Assembly: GCF_036885195.1 (NCBI RefSeq)
Contig: NZ_CP133656.1
Location: 2,604,001 to 2,668,000 of the forward strand
Length of the DNA stretch: 64,000 nt
Reading direction: 5' to 3'
DNA from: Pectobacterium cacticida
GTDB taxonomy: Bacteria; Pseudomonadota; Gammaproteobacteria; Enterobacterales; Enterobacteriaceae
Shown here: piece by piece, positions 1 through 9,340 of the stretch
Numbering within the stretch: position 1 is the first letter of the stretch
How the letters are laid out: each line of letters opens with the position of its first letter
Position numbers and translations under genes: made by a program
The notes under the pieces: model-generated
The model's database searches: none
What the model was told of the DNA's origin: nothing
Seen by the model: the letters and a program-made list of their open reading frames with translations, nothing else

Positions 1-1
1 A

Positions 2-1045
2 GCAGACAACAACGAACTGCTCGCTCGCCACTATCGGCCTGCCGAACAGATACTCCAGGCGCGCCTTACGCAGGCACAGAGTAATGACGGGCGCCAGTTG
101 GTACTGCAACGTCTAACGGAGATGCTGACTCAGGGCAACAACCGCCAGGCGGTAAGTCATTTCATCCAACAACAATTCGGCAGCACGACCTTAAGTTCTC
201 TCAATAAAACGCAGCTACAGCAGGTGGTGACGCTGCTGCAAAACGGACAGATTTCACAGTCGACAGTACCCGCTACCACGACCACAACGCAGACCATTCA
301 GGCTGCTGCCTCACTCGATCGCCCTCTTTCTGCGTTAGAATTACGCGGTTTGAATCAGCTCGTCACTCGCCTGGCGTCTCAGACTGGCGAATCACCGACA
401 AAAGTGTGGAGCACGCTGATGTCGATGCAAAATCTTAGCCCTGGCGACGCCATCCCGTTAAAACATCTGCCTTTGCTGACACAGTTCCTACAGGCGAAAA
501 TTGAGCTTCAACAAACATCGCTATTGTTGCGCGCCACCTCGCCGACGACATTAGCGACACCGTCTAATGCAGGGCCACCGGGGGGATCGCCACCGCCCTC
601 ACCAACCAGCGCAGCTAATATGGCAAACCCGCCAAATGCGGCAGCGCTGCATTTGTCTTCAGCGACGGCATCATTACCGCCTCTAACGACGCAAAATGCT
701 CTGCTTTCCCCCACCCTCGCGCCGTTACAAGCGCTGTTACCCCAACCGCTAACGGCGCAAGAACAGCAGCTTTTGATCGATTACGCGCAGAATCGCTTTC
801 CCCTCAACACGCATACGCCACTAACGCCGATGCAGGTTAGCGATCTATTAGCATTCCTGTTTACCCAGCGTATCCAACGAACGCAGGAAGCGGACTGGAA
901 TGCAGTCTCACCGTCGTTACATCCGCTGTTTAATCCCTTAATCGCATCGCTGCCGCTCAATTGGCAACCCCTGTTCCATAAACCCATGTTCCTGGTGATT
1001 GTTAGCGCCTGCGTAGCGGTATTTTTACTCTGGATTCTACTCTAG
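2..1045 (+). CDS. flk: Flk, flagellar assembly regulator (5' end outside window)
   Basis: The reading frame is open from the window edge and ends at 1045, so the N-terminus is missing. Flk is an inner-membrane protein that links flagellar hook-rod assembly to late secretion. What is seen: a GNNRQAV motif shared with E. coli Flk, a Pro/Thr/Ala-rich middle, and a single C-terminal membrane anchor (FLVIVSACVAVFLLWILL) at the very end, giving a tail-anchored topology. It lies upstream of and converges with fabB, as in E. coli. The Pro-rich linker is longer than I recall for the E. coli protein, which is common for low-complexity linkers. Identity is quite sure. Confidence 0.85.
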   Translation, partial: ADNNELLARHYRPAEQILQARLTQAQSNDGRQLVLQRLTEMLTQGNNRQAVSHFIQQQFGSTTLSSLNKTQLQQVVTLLQNGQISQSTVPATTTTTQTIQAAASLDRPLSALELRGLNQLVTRLASQTGESPTKVWSTLMSMQNLSPGDAIPLKHLPLLTQFLQAKIELQQTSLLLRATSPTTLATPSNAGPPGGSPPPSPTSAANMANPPNAAALHLSSATASLPPLTTQNALLSPTLAPLQALLPQPLTAQEQQLLIDYAQNRFPLNTHTPLTPMQVSDLLAFLFTQRIQRTQEADWNAVSPSLHPLFNPLIASLPLNWQPLFHKPMFLVIVSACVAVFLLWILL

Positions 1046-1087
1046 AGGCAATTGCCTCTGGCGATGACAGCCGCTATTCAAAGACAA

Positions 1088-1114
1088 AACCCCGCGGCAT
1101 GCGCCTGCGGGGTT
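1088..1114. terminator. Bidirectional terminator between flk and fabB
   Basis: An 8-bp GC-rich stem, AACCCCGC/GCGGGGTT, with an 11-nt loop is followed on the plus strand by a T-rich tract. It sits between two convergent genes and can serve both. Confidence 0.75.
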
Positions 1115-1138
1115 CTGTTTCTCTGCGGGATAACCCCA

Positions 1139-2356
1139 TTAAATAGCGAGTTTTCTCATGACCAGCGCGGCATTGGTGCCACCGAAACCAAACCCGTTAG
1201 ACATCACCGTCGTCAATTCGCGTTCGGTCATTTCAGTAATGATATTCATCCCTTCCGCACGCTCGTCCAGCGTGTCAATGTTAATACTTGGCGCAATAAA
1301 ACCGTGCTCTAACATTAGCAACGAGTAAATGGCTTCCTGAACGCCAGCCGCCCCCAACGAATGCCCTGTCATCGCCTTGGTCGCAGAAATCGGCGGAACC
1401 TTGTCGCCGAAGACTTCACGAATCGCCCACAGCTCTTTCACATCGCCCACGGGCGTAGAGGTGCCGTGCGTGTTGATGTAATCGATCGGCGTATCGACGT
1501 CCTGCATCGCCATTTTCATGCAACGCACCGCGCCTTCGCCCGATGGGGCAACCATATCTGCACCATCAGAGGTTGCGCCGTAACCGACGACTTCTGCATA
1601 AATGTGCGCGCCACGCGCCAGCGCATGCTCCAATTCTTCTACCACCACCATGCCACCGCCGCCCGCAATCACGAAACCATCACGATCGGCATCATAGGTC
1701 CGGGACGCTTTTTCCGGCGTTTCATTATATTTGGTCGACAGCGCACCCATAGCATCAAACTCACAGGCCAGTTCCCAACACAGTTCCTCACCGCCGCCAG
1801 CAAAAACGATATCCTGCTTGCCCATCTGGATCTGCTCAACCGCATTGCCGATACAGTGCGCGGATGTCGCGCAGGCCGAACTAATTGAATAGTTGACGCC
1901 GTGAATTTTAAACGGTGTCGCCAGACAGGCGGAAACGGCAGATCCCATTGATTTGGTGACGACATAAGGGCCAACGGCTTTCAGGCCGCGCGGACTACGC
2001 ATCGCGTCAGCGCCAAAGACCTGATAACGCGCAGAACCGCCTGAACCGGCGATGAGGCCAACACGTGGGTTATTCTGGTATACCTCATCAGGAAGCCCGG
2101 AATCCTGAATCGCCTGCTCCATGGATAGGTAGGCATAAATCGATGCATCACTCATAAAACGCACAACTTTGCGATCGATGAGGCCCGTGGTGTCCAGTTT
2201 GACATTCCCCCAGACGTGACTACGCATGCCGGAATCTTTCAGCTCTTGAGAGAAAGTAATACCCGAGCGGCCTTCCCGCAATGACGCCAGAACTTCCTGC
2301 TGGTTATTACCGATGCTTGATACGATCCCCAGGCCAGTAATCACTGCACGTTTCAT
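1139..2356 (-). CDS. fabB: 3-oxoacyl-[ACP] synthase I (FabB)
   Basis: Condenses acyl-ACP with malonyl-ACP in type II fatty acid synthesis and is essential for unsaturated fatty acids. The 405 residues align end to end with E. coli FabB (406 aa). The thiolase-fold active site is complete: the nucleophile Cys at about 162 in SSACATSAH, His at about 297 in NTHGTSTPVGD and His at about 332 in TGHSLGAAG. The one-residue difference from E. coli falls in the GSGG loop near residue 105. The ATG start gives MKRAVITGLG. It is transcribed alone, with FabR- and FadR-like sites just upstream. Confidence 0.98.
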   Translation of the reverse strand: MKRAVITGLGIVSSIGNNQQEVLASLREGRSGITFSQELKDSGMRSHVWGNVKLDTTGLIDRKVVRFMSDASIYAYLSMEQAIQDSGLPDEVYQNNPRVGLIAGSGGSARYQVFGADAMRSPRGLKAVGPYVVTKSMGSAVSACLATPFKIHGVNYSISSACATSAHCIGNAVEQIQMGKQDIVFAGGGEELCWELACEFDAMGALSTKYNETPEKASRTYDADRDGFVIAGGGGMVVVEELEHALARGAHIYAEVVGYGATSDGADMVAPSGEGAVRCMKMAMQDVDTPIDYINTHGTSTPVGDVKELWAIREVFGDKVPPISATKAMTGHSLGAAGVQEAIYSLLMLEHGFIAPSINIDTLDERAEGMNIITEMTERELTTVMSNGFGFGGTNAALVMRKLAI

Positions 2357-2405
2357 TTAATACCTCTTTTCCACTTATAGAGTTTGGGATTTCGCTTCGC
2401 ACTTT

Positions 2406-2423
2406 AGCGTACAGTTGTAAGCT
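2406..2423 (-). promoter_or_regulatory. FabR-type operator upstream of fabB
   Basis: The near-palindrome AGCGTACAGTTGTAAGCT lies 50-67 bp upstream of the fabB ATG. It matches the known FabR half-site AGCGTACA at one arm and TGTAAGCT at the other, one base off perfect symmetry. FabR represses unsaturated fatty acid synthesis genes in enterobacteria. Confidence 0.7.
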
Positions 2424-2424
2424 G

Positions 2425-2441
2425 AACAAGTCCGATCAGCC
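2425..2441 (-). promoter_or_regulatory. FadR-type activator site upstream of fabB
   Basis: Read on the minus strand, GGCTGATCGGACTTGTT resembles the FadR consensus (TGGTCnGACnTGTT core). It directly abuts the FabR-like site, the arrangement known for enterobacterial fabB, where FadR activates. The assignment rests on motif match and context only. Confidence 0.55.
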
Positions 2442-2527
2442 GAACTACCGTGAAATTACTACGAAATTTGCGCCGCGATATCCGGCTCGTTAAAATCTCA
2501 CCATCACCTGAATAATGAGCTTTTGCC

Positions 2528-4555
2528 GTGAACAACCGTCCCATCCAACAGGCGTCATTACGTTGGAACGCGCAGGGTACACCTGTATCGCAACAGTTTG
2601 ATGACGTCTATTTTTCGAATCAGGATGGGTTAGCGGAAACCCGTTATGTGTTTTTACAGGGCAATCAGCTTCCCGAACGTTTTGTTACGCATCCCCGAAC
2701 GACTTGCGTGGTCGCTGAAACTGGCTTTGGTACCGGGTTGAATTTCCTCACGCTGTGGCAAGCCTTTGCCGACTTTCGCCAACAGCGGCCGCAGGCAGTG
2801 CTGCGCCATCTGCATTTCATCAGCTTCGAAAAATTCCCGTTGCATCAACACGATCTGGCTGCCGCACACGCCCGCTGGCCGAAACTGGCTCAGTTGGCGG
2901 ATGAACTGCGTGGTCAATGGCCGCTGTCGCTGCCTGGCTGCCATCGTTTGGTTCTGGCGCAAGGCACTATCACGCTCGATCTGTGGTTTGGTGACGTCAA
3001 TACATTGCTACCTGAGTTGGATGACACCATGAATCATCAGGTCGATGCCTGGTTTCTGGACGGCTTTGCCCCCGCGAAAAATCCGGATATGTGGACGGAA
3101 AATCTGTTTCAGGCAATGGCGCGGCTGTGTCGAAAAGAGGGCACATTTGCCACTTTTACCGCCGCGGGCTTTGTGCGCCGCGGTCTGCAACAGGCGGGAT
3201 TTCAGGTCAGTAAAGTCAAAGGGTTCGGGCAGAAACGCGAGATGTTGAGCGGCATCCTTCCCGACATGCGGCCCATCACCTCGCAGACACCATGGTATGC
3301 GCGCCCGGCGGCCAGCACGACCGAAGATATTGCGATTATCGGCGGCGGTATCGCCAGCGTGCTCACCGCGCTGGCGCTGCAACGGCGTGGGGCAAGGGTT
3401 ACGCTCTACTGTGCGGAAGCACAGGCCGCCACGGGAGCCTCTGGTAATCGTCAGGGCGCGCTGTATCCTCTGCTGAATAACCGGCACGATGCAGTATCCC
3501 GCTTTTTCTCCCTTGCTTTTGATTTTGCCCATCGCAGTTACACGGCGCTGGCACAACAAGGTTTAGTATTTGAGCACCAGTGGTGTGGTGTTAGCCAACT
3601 CGCCTGGGATGATAAAAGCGCGCGTAAGATCGAACAGATTCTGCAAGGCGCATGGCCGGAAGCGCTGGTCGCGAGCGCGGATGCCCAGCAGTTAAAACAT
3701 CTATGCGGCCTGAATACCGATGTAAACGGCATCACTTACCCCGATGGCGGCTGGCTGTGTCCGGCAGAGCTAACAGCCGCTGCGTTAAAGCTAGCGCAGC
3801 AGAACGGTCTGTCGGTAAAGATGAATACCACTGTCTCCACACTGAAAAAAATGCAAGACGGCTGGGCGCTCGTCCTCGGTTCCGGACAGCAGGTGAATCA
3901 TGCGGTCGTGGTGTTGGCAAATGGTTTTAAGATTACCGATTGGCCGCAAACCCGGCATTTACCCGCCTACCCGGTGCGCGGGCAAGTCAGCCACGTTCCA
4001 ACCACCCCGGTATTAGGGCAGCTCAAGCAGGTGCTGTGCTACGACGGTTATTTGACGCCAGTCAGCCCACGCCACCAGACGCACTGTATCGGGGCAAGCT
4101 ATGTCCGGGGAGAAACCCGCTGTGATTACCGGGAGGAAGAGCAGCAGGAGAACCGTCAACGGCTGCTGAATTGCTTACCCCATGCAGAGTGGGCCAAAAC
4201 GATCGATGTCAGTGGCGCGCAAGCACGGCAGGGCGTTCGCTGCGCGCTGCGCGATCATCTGCCGCTCTTGGGAGCCGTTCCAGACTATCAACAAACGTTG
4301 GTGGAATATGAAGAACGCTTGCATCCCCAACACCGCGCCGACACGGTACCCAATGCGCCCTATTGGCAAGATCTGTTTATTATTGGCGCGTTAGGCTCAC
4401 GCGGACTCTGCTCCGCGCCACTTGCGGCCGAAATTCTGGCTTCGCAGATATATGGTGAACCCCTGCCACTCGATCGCGATACGCTCGCGGCGCTGAATCC
4501 GAATCGTTTTTGGGTTAGAAAACTGCTGAAAGGTAAACCCGTTACACCAGATTAA
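2528..4555 (+). CDS. mnmC: Bifunctional tRNA mnm5s2U34 biosynthesis enzyme MnmC
   Basis: Converts cmnm5(s2)U34 of tRNA to nm5 and then mnm5. The C-terminal FAD oxidase removes the carboxymethyl group and the N-terminal SAM methyltransferase methylates. The 675 residues match E. coli MnmC in full. The N-terminal domain has the SAM motif ETGFGTGLNFL (about residue 64) and FLDGFAPAKNPDMW. The FAD domain begins near residue 265 with the dinucleotide-binding GGGIAS and ASGNRQGALYPL. It ends in the usual LNPNRxWVRKLLKGK. The start is a GTG at 2528. It diverges from fabB and converges with yfcL. Confidence 0.97.
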   Translation: MNNRPIQQASLRWNAQGTPVSQQFDDVYFSNQDGLAETRYVFLQGNQLPERFVTHPRTTCVVAETGFGTGLNFLTLWQAFADFRQQRPQAVLRHLHFISFEKFPLHQHDLAAAHARWPKLAQLADELRGQWPLSLPGCHRLVLAQGTITLDLWFGDVNTLLPELDDTMNHQVDAWFLDGFAPAKNPDMWTENLFQAMARLCRKEGTFATFTAAGFVRRGLQQAGFQVSKVKGFGQKREMLSGILPDMRPITSQTPWYARPAASTTEDIAIIGGGIASVLTALALQRRGARVTLYCAEAQAATGASGNRQGALYPLLNNRHDAVSRFFSLAFDFAHRSYTALAQQGLVFEHQWCGVSQLAWDDKSARKIEQILQGAWPEALVASADAQQLKHLCGLNTDVNGITYPDGGWLCPAELTAAALKLAQQNGLSVKMNTTVSTLKKMQDGWALVLGSGQQVNHAVVVLANGFKITDWPQTRHLPAYPVRGQVSHVPTTPVLGQLKQVLCYDGYLTPVSPRHQTHCIGASYVRGETRCDYREEEQQENRQRLLNCLPHAEWAKTIDVSGAQARQGVRCALRDHLPLLGAVPDYQQTLVEYEERLHPQHRADTVPNAPYWQDLFIIGALGSRGLCSAPLAAEILASQIYGEPLPLDRDTLAALNPNRFWVRKLLKGKPVTPD

Positions 4556-4568
4556 TAATGAACCAGAG

Positions 4569-4592
4569 GTGCTGGCTCCAGAGAGTCAGCAC
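4569..4592. terminator. Hairpin between convergent mnmC and yfcL
   Basis: A 10-bp stem (GTGCTGGCTC with GAGTCAGCAC, one G-T wobble) and a 4-nt loop. No clear T-run follows, so it is only a possible terminator. Confidence 0.4.
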
Positions 4593-4621
4593 GGACAGAT
4601 TAACAGCAAGTGCAGATCGAA

Positions 4622-4903
4622 TTAGTGTGTACTCCTTTGCGCCTGTTCGAACAACCGTTCCCACATTCCGTGAACCAAAATCTGATCCGGTGGTGACAGT
4701 TCATTTTTGATGGCATTTTTAATACTGTCGCTCACGCGCGTATACAGCGCTTCAAGCGTATATTCTCCGTCCGCTTCCGCTGCCGCGACCGACGCCGTCA
4801 GATGTCCACGTAAATAGCCGCCAGCAAACAATTCATCATCGCTGGCGTGCTCTACCATGTCATCAATTAGCGCCAAGATGCGCGTTTCAAATTCTACGAT
4901 CAT
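4622..4903 (-). CDS. yfcL: YfcL family protein
   Basis: A small acidic protein of 93 residues, collinear with E. coli YfcL, with the conserved MIxEFExRILALID start and ASDDELFAxGYLRGHLT. Function is unknown. It is the last gene of the minus-strand run aroC-mepA-yfcA-epmC-yfcL, 32 bp after epmC, as in E. coli. No signal peptide or membrane segment is seen. Confidence 0.9.
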   Translation of the reverse strand: MIVEFETRILALIDDMVEHASDDELFAGGYLRGHLTASVAAAEADGEYTLEALYTRVSDSIKNAIKNELSPPDQILVHGMWERLFEQAQRSTH

Positions 4904-4935
4904 TTCTTATCCTCAAGTTTTGCCCTTCCCACTTA

Positions 4936-5481
4936 TTACAGATCGGCTGGATAGGGGAAGCGTTCCGCCGTCAGCGGTGGCGTAGTGTAAAACGATTGTA
5001 GCGCGTGAATAAAGCGAGCCGGGCGTGCGGGGATACCGACTTCCAGATACTCCATCACCTGCGCATGCACGCGTCTTTGGAATGCAATACGATCCGGTTC
5101 AGCGTCGCCGTTTAGGTTGTCGCAACTGACATTAAACGGGAAACCGGCAGCGACACAGAACAGCCAGTCAAAGGCCTGCGGTTTGATTTCTACCGCCTCA
5201 AACTGGCTTTGCGTCGCCGCATCGCGGCCATCAGGGCAATACCAGTAACCGAAATCAACCTGCAAGCGCCGCTGCTCACCGGCAATGCACCAGTGAGAAA
5301 TCTCGTGTAGCGCGCTGGCATAAAAACCGTGGGCAAAAACGATCCGGTGATAGGGGACTTGCTCATCCGCCGGCAGATAGATCGGTTCATCGTCGCCCTT
5401 GACCAACCGGGTATTGAATTCATCACTAAAACACGCATTAAAAATGTCAATGAGTTGTTGATAATGGTGCGTTATCGCCAT
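4936..5481 (-). CDS. epmC: Elongation factor P hydroxylase EpmC
   Basis: Hydroxylates the beta-lysyl-lysine of elongation factor P, the last step of EF-P modification. The sequence has the metal-ligand motif HEISHW, followed by DFGYWYCPDGRDA and FNVSCDNL, all as in E. coli YfcM. I place the start at ATG 5481 (MAITHHYQQL), which follows AGGA at good spacing and matches the E. coli N-terminus. An alternative ATG at 5499 overlaps the yfcA stop (ATGA) and would add six residues. The overlap suggests coupling to yfcA. Confidence 0.93.
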   Translation of the reverse strand: MAITHHYQQLIDIFNACFSDEFNTRLVKGDDEPIYLPADEQVPYHRIVFAHGFYASALHEISHWCIAGEQRRLQVDFGYWYCPDGRDAATQSQFEAVEIKPQAFDWLFCVAAGFPFNVSCDNLNGDAEPDRIAFQRRVHAQVMEYLEVGIPARPARFIHALQSFYTTPPLTAERFPYPADL

Positions 5482-5495
5482 GTTTCCTGTCGCCA

Positions 5496-6296
5496 TCATA
5501 AAAACTGTCCCAGCCAGGCCGCGATCGCATGCCCGTGGCTATCATAAATAAGCTTACCGCTCATGGTGGCCGAAACCAGCACCAGCATTGGTCTAATCAG
5601 CTTTTGCCCCTTCGTCATCACCATTTTAGCGCCCAACCGTGCTCCGAGGATTTGCCCGACCAACATAACGCCGCCGACGACCCAAACCACCTTTCCCCCA
5701 AGTATAAAAAACAGCAGCCCGCCAAAGTTGGAGGTCGCGTTCAGGATCTTGGCATTGGCTGTCGCTTTTGCCAGATTAAATCCGTTTAAGGTTACAAACG
5801 CCAGCGCGTAGAAAGAACCGGCGCCAGGGCCGAAAAAACCGTCATAAAAACCGACGCAACCGCCGGCCACGAGTGCAAATGGCAGCGGCGACAGACGGCG
5901 TTGCCGATCTTCATCACCGACTTTAGGCGTCAATAAAAAATAGAGGCCAATCCCAATAATCAGTAGCGGCAACAGTTGACGCAGGAAATCGGCATGGATT
6001 TGCTGAATCAGCCAGGCACCAAACGTGGAACCGACAAACGTTAGCGCAATGGCCAGTTTCTGTTCTCTCAAATTCACGACGCGCCGACGGATGAAATACA
6101 GGCTGGCGGAGAAAGATCCGCCTACGCCCTGAAGTTTATTCGTTGCCAACGCCTGCGCGGGGGATAACCCTGCCGCCAGTAAAGCCGGGATCGTCAATAA
6201 CCCGCCCCCGCCCGCGATGGCATCAATAAATCCGGCTAACGCGCCGACAAAAAACAGTAATGACAGTATGTCTGCGCCTAAGACTACCCCATCCAT
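5496..6296 (-). CDS. yfcA: TSUP (TauE/SafE) family membrane transporter YfcA
   Basis: A 266-residue integral membrane protein with about eight hydrophobic segments. It carries the TSUP-family repeats: an N-terminal FIDAIAGGGGLLTIPALL and a C-terminal half-repeat with GFYDGFFGPGAGSF. The family exports or imports sulfur-containing or organic anions; no substrate is known for YfcA. It sits in the aroC-mepA-yfcA-epmC operon with 9 bp to mepA and a 4-base overlap with the alternative epmC start. Confidence 0.92.
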   Translation of the reverse strand: MDGVVLGADILSLLFFVGALAGFIDAIAGGGGLLTIPALLAAGLSPAQALATNKLQGVGGSFSASLYFIRRRVVNLREQKLAIALTFVGSTFGAWLIQQIHADFLRQLLPLLIIGIGLYFLLTPKVGDEDRQRRLSPLPFALVAGGCVGFYDGFFGPGAGSFYALAFVTLNGFNLAKATANAKILNATSNFGGLLFFILGGKVVWVVGGVMLVGQILGARLGAKMVMTKGQKLIRPMLVLVSATMSGKLIYDSHGHAIAAWLGQFL

Positions 6297-6305
6297 CGTT
6301 ATCTA

Positions 6306-7151
6306 TTATCTCGTAGTAAAATGTCTGTCGAGTAAGGCCTGACAAGAGGCGGGCAATGGCGGCGGCGTTGTTTTCTCTGGCGCTTTACCACCTGGCTGCT
6401 TCGGCTGGAACCAACTGGTTAGCTCTGCCCCACACCCGTCACCGGGTGGCGGTTCGATCTGATCCTGGCACTCCAGGCTCTCCGCCGGACAGCGCAGACG
6501 CACATGCATATGTGCGCGATGCGCGAACCAGGGGCGGACTTTACGCAGCCAATCGCGATCGTCTCCCGCTTCGGCGCAAAGCTGTTTTTTAATCGCCGGA
6601 TTGACGAAGATACGCGTCACATTGCTGTCTAATGCGGCGGTTTTAATCAAGGTGGTGACGTCAGATCGCCAGACACGCGGATTGACGCTAAGCCCGTTGG
6701 CCTTCACCAGATCGATTGGCTGTGGCCTCAGTAACTGTTGCTCACTCCAACGCTGCCTGGGCAACTGCAACCAGATGTCGACATCCAGCCCGGATTGATG
6801 GCTGGCATGACCGCTGCTGAAACGCCCGCCGACAGGCATACCCATATCGCCCACCAACACAATACCCGACGTTGTGCGCTTAACATCGCGGCTCAGGCGC
6901 TGAATAAACGCCAAAAGATTGGGGTGACCGAAATAACGCCGTTGATCGACACGCATCACCTGATAATCTGGCGATTGTAAAGGCAACGGTTGGGCGCCAA
7001 TGATACAGCCATTGGAAAAACTCCCGATCGACTGCGGCGCACCTGCAACCGGATGTGCGATCTCCTGCCAGGGCGTCTTCGCCCATGCGGCATGCGACCA
7101 AAGTGTCGTGCTCAGCGACAGTGCGAGAATACCAATGTACGCGTGTTTCAT
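6306..7151 (-). CDS. mepA: Penicillin-insensitive murein endopeptidase MepA
   Basis: A periplasmic zinc peptidase that cleaves D-Ala-mDAP crosslinks in peptidoglycan (LAS metallopeptidase, family M74). Seen: a signal peptide of about 24 residues (ends AAWA), the zinc motif GHASHQSGLDVDIW and the second site AHMHVRLRCP, plus cysteines at family positions. I start at ATG 7151, four bases after the aroC stop, because the longer open frame adds 13 residues ahead of a clear signal peptide. The 281 residues compare with 274 in E. coli. It is cotranscribed with aroC. Confidence 0.95.
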   Translation of the reverse strand: MKHAYIGILALSLSTTLWSHAAWAKTPWQEIAHPVAGAPQSIGSFSNGCIIGAQPLPLQSPDYQVMRVDQRRYFGHPNLLAFIQRLSRDVKRTTSGIVLVGDMGMPVGGRFSSGHASHQSGLDVDIWLQLPRQRWSEQQLLRPQPIDLVKANGLSVNPRVWRSDVTTLIKTAALDSNVTRIFVNPAIKKQLCAEAGDDRDWLRKVRPWFAHRAHMHVRLRCPAESLECQDQIEPPPGDGCGAELTSWFQPKQPGGKAPEKTTPPPLPASCQALLDRHFTTR

Positions 7152-7155
7152 CGTT

Positions 7156-8241
7156 TTACCAGCGAGGAACCTGACTGTTGACATCCCCACACTGTGCGCG
7201 TTGGCGCAGCAGGTGATCCATTAACACAATCGCCATCATGGCTTCAGCGATGGGTACCGCACGAATGCCTACGCACGGGTCGTGTCGCCCACGCGTCACC
7301 ATTTCCGTCGCTTCACCCTGACGGTTGATCGTTTTCCCCGGCACCATAATGCTGGAGGTCGGCTTTAATGCCAGATGCGCGACAATATCCTGGCCGCTAC
7401 TGATCCCGCCTAAAACGCCGCCAGCATGGTTGCTTTGGAAACCCTCCGGTGTGATTTCGTCCCGGTTTTCGCTACCGCGTTTGGCGACAACGGCAAAACC
7501 ATCGCCAATTTCGACGCCTTTCACCGCGTTAATGCTCATCAGCGCATGGGCCAAATCGGCATCCAGACGGTCAAAAACCGGCTCGCCTAACCCAGCAGGC
7601 ACAGATTCCGCCACGACGCTCACCTTCGCGCCAATGGAGTCGCCCTCTTTTTTCAGCGCTCGCATCAGTTCATCCAAAGCGTCCAGCTTGTCGATATCCG
7701 GGCAGAAAAACGGGTTTTGCTCAACCTGTTCCCAATCTTTCAGCTCGCAAGTGACCTCCCCCATCTGCGCCAAATAACCACGCACTTTCACACCATGTTG
7801 TTGTTGCAGATATTTCTTCGCAATCGCCCCTGCGGCAACACGCATCGCGGTTTCACGAGCGGAAGAGCGACCACCGCCGCGGTAATCGCGCAGGCCATAT
7901 TTTTGCTCATAGGTATAGTCCGCGTGGCCGGGACGGAAAACATCTTTAATCGCGCCATAATCCTGGGAGCGCTGATCGGTGTTTTCAATCAACAGGCCAA
8001 TACTGGTTCCTGTTGTTACGCCCTCAAAAACGCCGGACAGAATCTTGACCCGATCGGGCTCGCGACGCGGTGTGGTATAGCGGGAAGTGCCCGGACGGCG
8101 GCGATCTAAATCGTGTTGCAAATCCGCCTCCGTGAGCGGAATACCTGGCGGAACGCCATCGACAATACACCCGAGCGCGATACCGTGGGATTCGCCGAAT
8201 GTAGTAACACGGAAAAATTGCCCAATACTGTTGCCTGCCAT
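7156..8241 (-). CDS. aroC: Chorismate synthase
   Basis: Turns EPSP into chorismate, the last step of the shikimate pathway, using reduced FMN. The 361 residues match E. coli AroC throughout, including GESHGxALGCIVDGVPPG, DYRGGGRSSARETAMRVAAG and GRHDPCVGIRAVPIAEAM. The second of two adjacent ATGs (8241, MAGNSIGQ) is the family start. It heads the minus-strand operon and follows prmB by 84 bp. Confidence 0.98.
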   Translation of the reverse strand: MAGNSIGQFFRVTTFGESHGIALGCIVDGVPPGIPLTEADLQHDLDRRRPGTSRYTTPRREPDRVKILSGVFEGVTTGTSIGLLIENTDQRSQDYGAIKDVFRPGHADYTYEQKYGLRDYRGGGRSSARETAMRVAAGAIAKKYLQQQHGVKVRGYLAQMGEVTCELKDWEQVEQNPFFCPDIDKLDALDELMRALKKEGDSIGAKVSVVAESVPAGLGEPVFDRLDADLAHALMSINAVKGVEIGDGFAVVAKRGSENRDEITPEGFQSNHAGGVLGGISSGQDIVAHLALKPTSSIMVPGKTINRQGEATEMVTRGRHDPCVGIRAVPIAEAMMAIVLMDHLLRQRAQCGDVNSQVPRW

Positions 8242-8325
8242 CACAACTCCTTCGCCTTTGTTCTGTTTTCATCTCCCGTCGATCTGTGTTCAAACGGTAA
8301 GACTCATGACTAATGGTATGACCGT

Positions 8326-9258
8326 TTAAGCACGGTAAGCGCTAAAGTGCGCACTGCAATCAACCAGTTGCGATCGCGTTAGCATAAACACGCCGTCGCC
8401 GCCGTTATCAAACTCCAGCCAGGTGAACGGAATCTCTGGATATTGATCGATCAGATGCACCATGCTGTTACCCACTTCGCAAATCAGCACACCGTCATCA
8501 TTAAGGTAGTCTGGCGCACAAGCCAGAATACGACGCACCAGATCTAAACCGTCACTGCCGGCGGCCAGCCCCAGCTCAGGCTCGCAGCGAAATTCCTGCG
8601 GCAGATCGGCCATATCTTCTTCATCCACATACGGCGGGTTAGTCACGATCAAATCATAGCGAACCATCGGTAGATCGCGGAACAGGTCAGATCGAATCGG
8701 CGTTACGCGATGCGTCAGGCCGTGCTGTTGAATATTTATCTCGGCTACGGCTAACGCCTCGGCAGAAATATCCACGGCATCGACTTCCGCTTCAGGGAAT
8801 GCCTGAGCACAGGCAATAGCGATACAGCCGCTGCCGGTACACAGATCTAAAATTAGGTTTGGCGTTTTAGGCAGTTGCTCGGCAAAATAGTGACTGATGA
8901 GCTCCCCGATGGGAGAGCGCGGCACCAAAACGCGTTCATCAACATAGAATTCTAAGCCGCAGAACCAGGCTTTGTTGGTCAGATACGCCACCGGGATACG
9001 TTCATTGATGCGGCGGATAACGCGCTCAACGATGCGTTGCCGCTCGCTGATAATCAAACGTGATGTGTACATATCGTCAGGAATGTCGAGCGGCAGATAC
9101 AAGCTAGGCAATACCAGTTGTACCGCTTCATCCCAGGGATTATCCGTCCCGTGACCATAATAGACATTGGCGGCGTTAAACCGGCTGACAGCCCAGCGCA
9201 ACATATCCTGAATGGTATGAAGTTCACTGACGGCTTCATCAACGAAAATTTTGTCCAA
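8326..9258 (-). CDS. prmB: Ribosomal protein uL3 glutamine methyltransferase PrmB
   Basis: A SAM-dependent N5-glutamine methyltransferase acting on ribosomal protein L3 during 50S assembly. Its 310 residues match the family length. It shows an N-terminal helical substrate-recognition domain, the SAM motif LILDLCTGSGCIAIA (about residue 137) and the catalytic TNPPYVDEEDM (about 205). It lies upstream of aroC and diverges from smrB, as in E. coli. Confidence 0.96.
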   Translation of the reverse strand: MDKIFVDEAVSELHTIQDMLRWAVSRFNAANVYYGHGTDNPWDEAVQLVLPSLYLPLDIPDDMYTSRLIISERQRIVERVIRRINERIPVAYLTNKAWFCGLEFYVDERVLVPRSPIGELISHYFAEQLPKTPNLILDLCTGSGCIAIACAQAFPEAEVDAVDISAEALAVAEINIQQHGLTHRVTPIRSDLFRDLPMVRYDLIVTNPPYVDEEDMADLPQEFRCEPELGLAAGSDGLDLVRRILACAPDYLNDDGVLICEVGNSMVHLIDQYPEIPFTWLEFDNGGDGVFMLTRSQLVDCSAHFSAYRA

Positions 9259-9340
9259 GGGTGTCCTCCGCAGACGGTGCTGGATGGGAAAGTGGCGCTT
9301 AGTTTGCCATGAAGCCCGCTACAAATCAGCAGATTTGACA

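Noticed and set aside
1361..1888. A 175-codon open frame antisense to fabB
   Set aside because: It mirrors the codon pattern of a highly conserved gene and has no ribosome site or family features.
7325..8109. Long open frames antisense to aroC
   Set aside because: Shadow frames of aroC; the proteins are low-complexity and have no start context.
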